Below, in pieces: positions 59,744 through 64,000 of a DNA stretch of 64,000 bases. The notes below the pieces were generated by a model. It did not search any database and was not told the origin of the DNA. It saw nothing but the letters and a program-made list of their open reading frames with translations. Within the stretch, counting starts at the first letter, position 1. Every line of letters starts with the position of its first letter. The position numbers and the translations under genes were made by a program. This DNA comes from Terrabacter sp. 28. Its GTDB lineage: Bacteria > Actinomycetota > Actinomycetes > Actinomycetales > Dermatophilaceae. Location: positions 1 through 64,000 of the forward strand of contig JYOE01000023.1 of NCBI GenBank assembly GCA_000955875.1, given 5' to 3'.

Positions 59744-61606
59744 GTGACCGCCCATCTGAGCGACCAAGACATCCAGCGAGACGCCATCTCGGGAGCCCGG
59801 ATCCTTGTCGGCGACATGCTGATGTGGTCCGACCTCGACTCGCTCGACGTCCCGCTGGCGGCCCGCGAGGTCGTGCGCACCGCCATCACGGCGAAGCAGC
59901 CACGGCGGGTGCTCCTGGCCGGGCCCCGGGCCGGCCTGCTCGTGGACGCGGTGCCGACCGACGTCCCCGTCGACGTCCTCGTGCGTGCCCTCCCCGACGC
60001 CCGCCTCCTGGGCGACCGCGCCGGACTCCACAAGTCCGCCGATCTCTACTGCGGCGGCCTCGACGTCTTCGAGCCCGGCCACACCTACGACCTCGTCGTC
60101 GCCCTGGGTGGTCCCGAGCGCCTGCTCGGCCCCGACTCCGAGGGGCTCACCGAGTCGCAGGTCGTGGCCCGGCTCGCGGCGCTGCTCGACGACGGCGGCC
60201 GCTTGGTGGTCGACCTCGCCAACGAGCTCGGTTTCACCGACCTCGTCGCGGCGGTGCCCGACGAGACCCTCGAGTCCGACGCGGGCTGGCACATCGGCGC
60301 GCAGGGCTTCGCCACGCGTCACCTCTTCGCGCGCGAGCGTGCGGGGCTCCTCGAGGCCGAGGGCCTGCGGCTCGAGGCGACGTTCGCCGCAATGCCGTCG
60401 GTCGACGCGCACCGCGTGCTCGTGCACGACGCCGCGCTCGGCGACGGCGCGCTGCGCGACCAGGTCGGCTTCCACGCCGGCAAGGCGATGGACGAGCACT
60501 TCGCGACGACCCCGATGCTGCGCGAGCCGCGCAACGTGGTGGAGCGCGTCGTGGAGGCAGGCATGCTCGACGAGCTCGCCCCGGGCTGGGTCGTCGTCGC
60601 CACCAAGGGAGCGGACAGCGATCAGGACGCAGCGGGCTACCCCGCGCTGGTCGTCGCCGAGGCCGACGCCGACAGCCGGTGGAGCACGGTGGCCGTCATC
60701 GCGGCCGACGGCTCCCAGACGGTCGCGTGGGCCGACTCGCGCACCGACGCCGAGACGAGCGAGGGCACCGTCTCGCGCGGCCTGGCTCCCCTGGCCCCGG
60801 GTCGGTCGTTCGAGCTCGACCTGCGTCGCGCGTGCGCGACGCGACGCCACGCCGCGATCCGCTCCCGCGTGCGCCAGTACGCCGCCTACCTGTCGGACGG
60901 CAAGATCTGGACCACGCAGACGGCCGAGCAGCGCTTCTTCGCGACGCCCGCCAACACCCTCGTCGACGGTGACCGCCTGCGCCTCGCCGACCCGTCGTGG
61001 CGCCGCACCGGGGTCGTCTCCGGCGACGACGCCCTCGTACGCGGCCTGCGTGACTTCGCGCGCCGCCTGCTCGCCTCCGGGTCGGCACACCCGTGGCGCG
61101 TGACCGTCACTCCCGACGAGCTCACCATCACGCTCGCCTCGATGGCCGGCCTCACGGTCACCGAGGCGATGATCACCCGCGTGGCTCGCATCGAGGCCGA
61201 GGTCGCCTCCACCGTGGACGGTCGGCCCGAGGACCAGCCCGAGCTGCTGGAGCGCAACCTCGAACAGGGCCGCTTCGCCCGCGACCTGCCCGCCCCCGAC
61301 GAGATCGGCTTCCGCGAGCTGCTGACGCACCACCGCGTCATCTCACGCGAGCTGCGCGAGAAGCAGGGCCAGGTCAAGTGGCTCGAGGGGACCCTGCGTC
61401 ACCGCGACCGCTACATCCGCACCCTCGAGCGGGTCATCGAGCGCTACGAGGACACGCTGACCTACCGCGCGGTCGAGGCCATGCGGGCACCGCGGCGCAT
61501 CGCCACCGAGAAGGCCGTGGCGGTCGCCAAGTCGACGGCCCAGGACGCCCTGCCGCCCGGCGCGCTGAGCAAGGCTCGCCAGCTGGCCAAGCGCGTCCTC
61601 AAGTGA
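59744..61606 (+). CDS. Rossmann (methyltransferase-like) protein with C-terminal coiled coil
   Basis: 620 residues, GTG start at 59744 with GAGAGGA upstream. The N-terminal half has the strand order of a SAM-binding Rossmann fold (RRVLLAGPRAGLLVDAV, YDLVVALGGPERLLG, LDDGGRLVVDLANELGF) although the Gly motif is weak. The middle (about 300-500) is an unknown strand-rich domain. The end (about 530-590) is a coiled coil (REKQGQVKWLEGTLRHRDRY then IRTLERVIERYEDTL) and a basic tail. Such proteins lie in actinomycete surface-polysaccharide loci; the acceptor is unknown. Confidence 0.65.
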   Translation: MTAHLSDQDIQRDAISGARILVGDMLMWSDLDSLDVPLAAREVVRTAITAKQPRRVLLAGPRAGLLVDAVPTDVPVDVLVRALPDARLLGDRAGLHKSADLYCGGLDVFEPGHTYDLVVALGGPERLLGPDSEGLTESQVVARLAALLDDGGRLVVDLANELGFTDLVAAVPDETLESDAGWHIGAQGFATRHLFARERAGLLEAEGLRLEATFAAMPSVDAHRVLVHDAALGDGALRDQVGFHAGKAMDEHFATTPMLREPRNVVERVVEAGMLDELAPGWVVVATKGADSDQDAAGYPALVVAEADADSRWSTVAVIAADGSQTVAWADSRTDAETSEGTVSRGLAPLAPGRSFELDLRRACATRRHAAIRSRVRQYAAYLSDGKIWTTQTAEQRFFATPANTLVDGDRLRLADPSWRRTGVVSGDDALVRGLRDFARRLLASGSAHPWRVTVTPDELTITLASMAGLTVTEAMITRVARIEAEVASTVDGRPEDQPELLERNLEQGRFARDLPAPDEIGFRELLTHHRVISRELREKQGQVKWLEGTLRHRDRYIRTLERVIERYEDTLTYRAVEAMRAPRRIATEKAVAVAKSTAQDALPPGALSKARQLAKRVLK

Positions 61607-61625
61607 CGCCGGCCTCGAGTCGGAT

Positions 61626-62084
61626 CTAGGTCGTGGTGGCCCACGACATCCCGTGGGCCACCACGACGTCGTCGACGCGGCGCACGAGCCAGTGCACCTC
61701 GACGCCCGACAGGCGTGCGGGCGTACGCGTCACGGGTCCCTGACGGGCCAGCAGCACCATGGGCACATCGGCGAGCTTGGCCAGCACCTCGGTGGCGCAC
61801 CACCGGTCCCAGATATCTTCGGGCGCCTGCGCGACCCCTCCGCCCCAGCGCTCCCCCAGGCTCGGCGGGACGCGCTGGAGCACCAGCTCGGCGTCGACGG
61901 CGTGCCCCACCTCCGGGTCGGCCGGGGCGCCCGAACCCGACCACGGGGGCAGCACCCAGCAGACCACCCGCCCGTCCGCGAGGTAGGAGTGGGCTCCTGC
62001 GACGCACCGGTGGCCGGCGCGCTCCTCGACGACGAGCGGGTGGTCGCGGACGGCCCTGGCGAGCCGGTCCGCGCGGGTGTCCAT
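61626..62084 (-). CDS. small protein of unknown function in the polysaccharide locus
   Basis: 152 residues, no signal peptide. VEERAGHRCVAGAHSYLADG, WVLPPWSGSG and PVTRTPARLSGVEVHWLVRR suggest a compact alpha/beta domain. The start overlaps the SDR stop as TGATG, so it is translated after the reductase and the AMP-ligase. No family was recognised; by place it may act with those two enzymes. Confidence 0.6.
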   Translation of the reverse strand: MDTRADRLARAVRDHPLVVEERAGHRCVAGAHSYLADGRVVCWVLPPWSGSGAPADPEVGHAVDAELVLQRVPPSLGERWGGGVAQAPEDIWDRWCATEVLAKLADVPMVLLARQGPVTRTPARLSGVEVHWLVRRVDDVVVAHGMSWATTT

Positions 62085-62833
62085 CAGATGCTGTTGCCGC
62101 CGTCGACGGTGAGCACCTGGCCGTTGATGTTGGTGTCCTTGAACAGCAGCATGTTGACGACCGGCACGATGTTGTCGGGCTCGACGAGACGCCCCGACGG
62201 CGTACGGCGGGTGATCGTGTCGAGCTGCGTCTGGCCCAGCACCGAGCTCATCTCCGACGCGAAGAAGCCGGGGGCGACGCTGTTGACGAGGGCCCGCCCG
62301 TGCATCTCGCGGGCCAGGGTGCGCATGGCACTGTCGAGCCCGCCCTTGGTCGCCGAGTACGCGACGAGACCGGAGTAGCCGCGCTGGGCGCAGACCGAGG
62401 TCACCATGACGATGCGGCCACGGTTGCCCTTCGCCATGATGCGGCGCAGCACGGCACGGGCGAGCAGCAGGGGCGCCGTCAGGTTGGTCTCGATGATCTT
62501 GGCGATCTGCTCGGGCGAGGTGTGCACGTGCAGGCTGTCCTGGCCCATGGCCGCGTTGTTGACCAGCGCGTCGATGGGTCCCAGCCGGCTCTCGGCCTCC
62601 TTGAGGAAGGCGTTGATGGCCTTGACGTCGGTGACGTCGACCGAGGCAGCGACGACGCGGTCGGGGTGCGCCGCGGCGACGGCCTCGAGCTCGGGGGTGA
62701 CCGTGCGGGCGAAGGCAGCGACCTTGGCTCCCTGCGCGAGGATGTCCTCGACGATGGCCAGGCCGAGACCGCGGGAGCCGCCTGAGACGACGACCACCGA
62801 TGCGGGGCCGATGGGTTCGGTCTTGTCAGACAT
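62084..62833 (-). CDS. SDR-family oxidoreductase (FabG-like)
   Basis: 249 residues. NAD(P)-binding VVVSGGSRGLGLAIVED, LVNNAAMGQ, Ser in IVMVTSVCAQ and the YSATK catalytic Tyr-Lys (YSGLVAYSATKGGLDSAM) are all present; SVAPGFFASEM follows. It should reduce or oxidise a keto or hydroxyl group on an acyl or sugar substrate. It overlaps the AMP-ligase gene by 8 bases and couples to the downstream 152-aa gene. Confidence 0.92.
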   Translation of the reverse strand: MSDKTEPIGPASVVVVSGGSRGLGLAIVEDILAQGAKVAAFARTVTPELEAVAAAHPDRVVAASVDVTDVKAINAFLKEAESRLGPIDALVNNAAMGQDSLHVHTSPEQIAKIIETNLTAPLLLARAVLRRIMAKGNRGRIVMVTSVCAQRGYSGLVAYSATKGGLDSAMRTLAREMHGRALVNSVAPGFFASEMSSVLGQTQLDTITRRTPSGRLVEPDNIVPVVNMLLFKDTNINGQVLTVDGGNSI

Positions 62834-64000
62834 CGCTCTTCAGGGTCTCCTTGATCGGGATCTGGTCCAGGAACCGCACCCGCCGGGGCACGGAGTAGTC
62901 GGGCAGGCGCGCAGCGCACCACGCGGTGAGCTCGGCGTCGGTGGCCTCGCCCGACAGCACGACCTCGGCGGTGACGATGCTGCCGACGATCGGCGCCTTG
63001 CGCCCACGCACGGAGGCCCAGGCCACCGCCGGGTGCGCCTGCAGGACGTCGCGCACCGCCGACGCGGACGCCTTCGCACCGCCGACGTTGATCTCGTCGG
63101 AGGCGATGCGGCCGGTGATGAGCACGCGGCCGTCGGCCACCTCGACCCGGTCGCCGGTGCGCAGCACCTGGTCGATGCCCTCGCCGCGCTTGGGCGAGGC
63201 GATGAGCAGCTCGCCGTCGTCGATGGTGAGCGTCGCGCGCCCCTCCATCTCGCGCCCGAGCCACTGTTCGGGGAAACCTGCGCGCCCGTCGTGGACGGCG
63301 ATCGTCGCGCCGGCCTCGCTCGAGGCGTAGATCCACGAGACACGGGCCTTGGGGAACATCTCGGTCAGGCGGGTGAGGATGGCCTGGTCGACCGGCTCAC
63401 CGCCGAGGGTGACCTGCTCGAGGGGCAGGGCCGCGACGCTCTCGGGGTCGCGGTAGAGCGCCTGGCGCCAGAACGTCGGGGTGCCCGACGCGGCGGTCAC
63501 GCCGACCTCGAGCGCCCGGGCCGGCCAGGTGTCGAGCTCGTCGGGCTCGATGAAGAGCACGTCCTGCCCGGGGTGGGCGATGCTGAGCGTCACGACCTGC
63601 CACCACGCGTACGCGCCGTGGGCGTACGGGCAGAGCCAGGTGCGGCGCGGCTGGTCGCCGGCAACGGTCGTGAGGGACTCGAGCGTGTGGGCGACCTGCT
63701 TGGGACGACCCGTGCTGCCGCTCGTGAGCAGCCAGACGCGGCCCGGGGTCGCGTCACGCTCGGTCGTCGGGGTGGCGACGTCGTCGCCGTCCACGATGGC
63801 GAGGCCGGCACCGCGGAGGTCGTCGGCGAGGTCGGGCGTGACGCGCGTGCGCGACGCGACGAGGACCTCGGAGTCGGCTGTCGCGGCAGCCCACACCGCG
63901 CGGGCGGCGTCGTGGTTGTCGCGGACGAGCACCGCGGCGGCGTCAGGCAGCGGCATGCTCTCGAGCTCGTCCCAACGGCCGTCGAAGCCGCGGGTGATGA
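62826..64000 (-). CDS. AMP-forming acyl-CoA synthetase-like enzyme (5' end outside window)
   Basis: About 390 residues are in the window. The AMP-binding motif is VWLLTSGSTGRPKQVAHT; YASSEAGATIAVHDGRAGFP, RTGDRVEVADGRVLITGRIA (adenylation hinge) and PIKETLKSDV (Lys near the end) are the family blocks. It activates a carboxylic acid as an adenylate and probably joins it to CoA or a carrier. The frame is open upstream of the ATG at 63956 to the window edge, and no RBS is seen there, so the true start is probably beyond 64000. Confidence 0.83.
   Translation of the reverse strand, partial: ITRGFDGRWDELESMPLPDAAAVLVRDNHDAARAVWAAATADSEVLVASRTRVTPDLADDLRGAGLAIVDGDDVATPTTERDATPGRVWLLTSGSTGRPKQVAHTLESLTTVAGDQPRRTWLCPYAHGAYAWWQVVTLSIAHPGQDVLFIEPDELDTWPARALEVGVTAASGTPTFWRQALYRDPESVAALPLEQVTLGGEPVDQAILTRLTEMFPKARVSWIYASSEAGATIAVHDGRAGFPEQWLGREMEGRATLTIDDGELLIASPKRGEGIDQVLRTGDRVEVADGRVLITGRIASDEINVGGAKASASAVRDVLQAHPAVAWASVRGRKAPIVGSIVTAEVVLSGEATDAELTAWCAARLPDYSVPRRVRFLDQIPIKETLKSDV

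Overview
The window is high-GC DNA with dense, mostly long reading frames, GTG starts and ATGA/GTGA gene overlaps. It carries an Actinobacteria-type tmRNA, the prfB-ftsE-ftsX-M23-smpB neighbourhood, a Tad pilus operon, DUF2207, SIMPL and TIGR03089 proteins. Together these point to an actinomycete of the Micrococcales, probably a member of or relative of the Intrasporangiaceae (inference from gene content; no 16S gene is present).

Layout. 0-10 kb: N-terminus of a probable RNA helicase, VanZ-like, SIMPL, thioredoxin, a lipoprotein, tmRNA (ssrA), pyruvate carboxylase, a decayed small membrane gene and a DUF2207 protein. 9.7-15.7 kb (minus strand): smpB, an M23 envelope hydrolase, ftsX, ftsE, a small secreted protein and prfB. 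Both halves of the trans-translation system (ssrA and smpB) lie within 7 kb of each other. 15.9-19.5 kb: an exported hydrolase and three unrelated secreted proteins. 19.8-33.1 kb (minus strand): a Tad/Flp pilus operon (tadA, tadB, tadC, pilin, two TadE-like proteins, TadG-like) whose ATPase gene tadA is split in two by an 8.5-kb mobile element. 33.3-44.6 kb: a large EssC/EccC-like FHA-FtsK ATPase, a double-hotdog thioesterase, a glycosyltransferase, a PhoX phosphatase, an AlkA-like glycosylase, a DUF3105 protein and a flavin/F420-type reductase. 44.6-64 kb: an envelope glycan region (flippase-like membrane protein, several glycosyltransferases, a methyltransferase, an LCP ligase, peptidoglycan-binding and peptidoglycan-cleaving secreted proteins, an SDR/AMP-ligase pair), with a succinyl/acetoacetyl-CoA transferase pair embedded in it.

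The main discovery candidate is the element at about 23,726-32,195. It encodes a large serine integrase whose start codon lies about 20 bp from the right attachment site, a DUF3854/DUF3631-like primase-helicase, a WhiB-like regulator, a chain of tiny CxxC...HPxC proteins, a tail-like structural protein and a small terminase subunit. It has no large terminase, portal, capsid, protease or lysis genes, which is the profile of a phage satellite (or a strongly reduced prophage). Its attachment site is the conserved codon stretch of the TadA/CpaF ATPase; joining the two tadA fragments at the 11-bp ATGCC(S)GGCAC core restores a normal reading frame of about 412 codons. Integration therefore knocks out, and excision would restore, the Tad pilus motor. 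It also swaps the promoters upstream of the integrase and of the tad operon.

Limits: family assignments come from reading motifs by eye. No searches, structure predictions or base-composition calculations were run.
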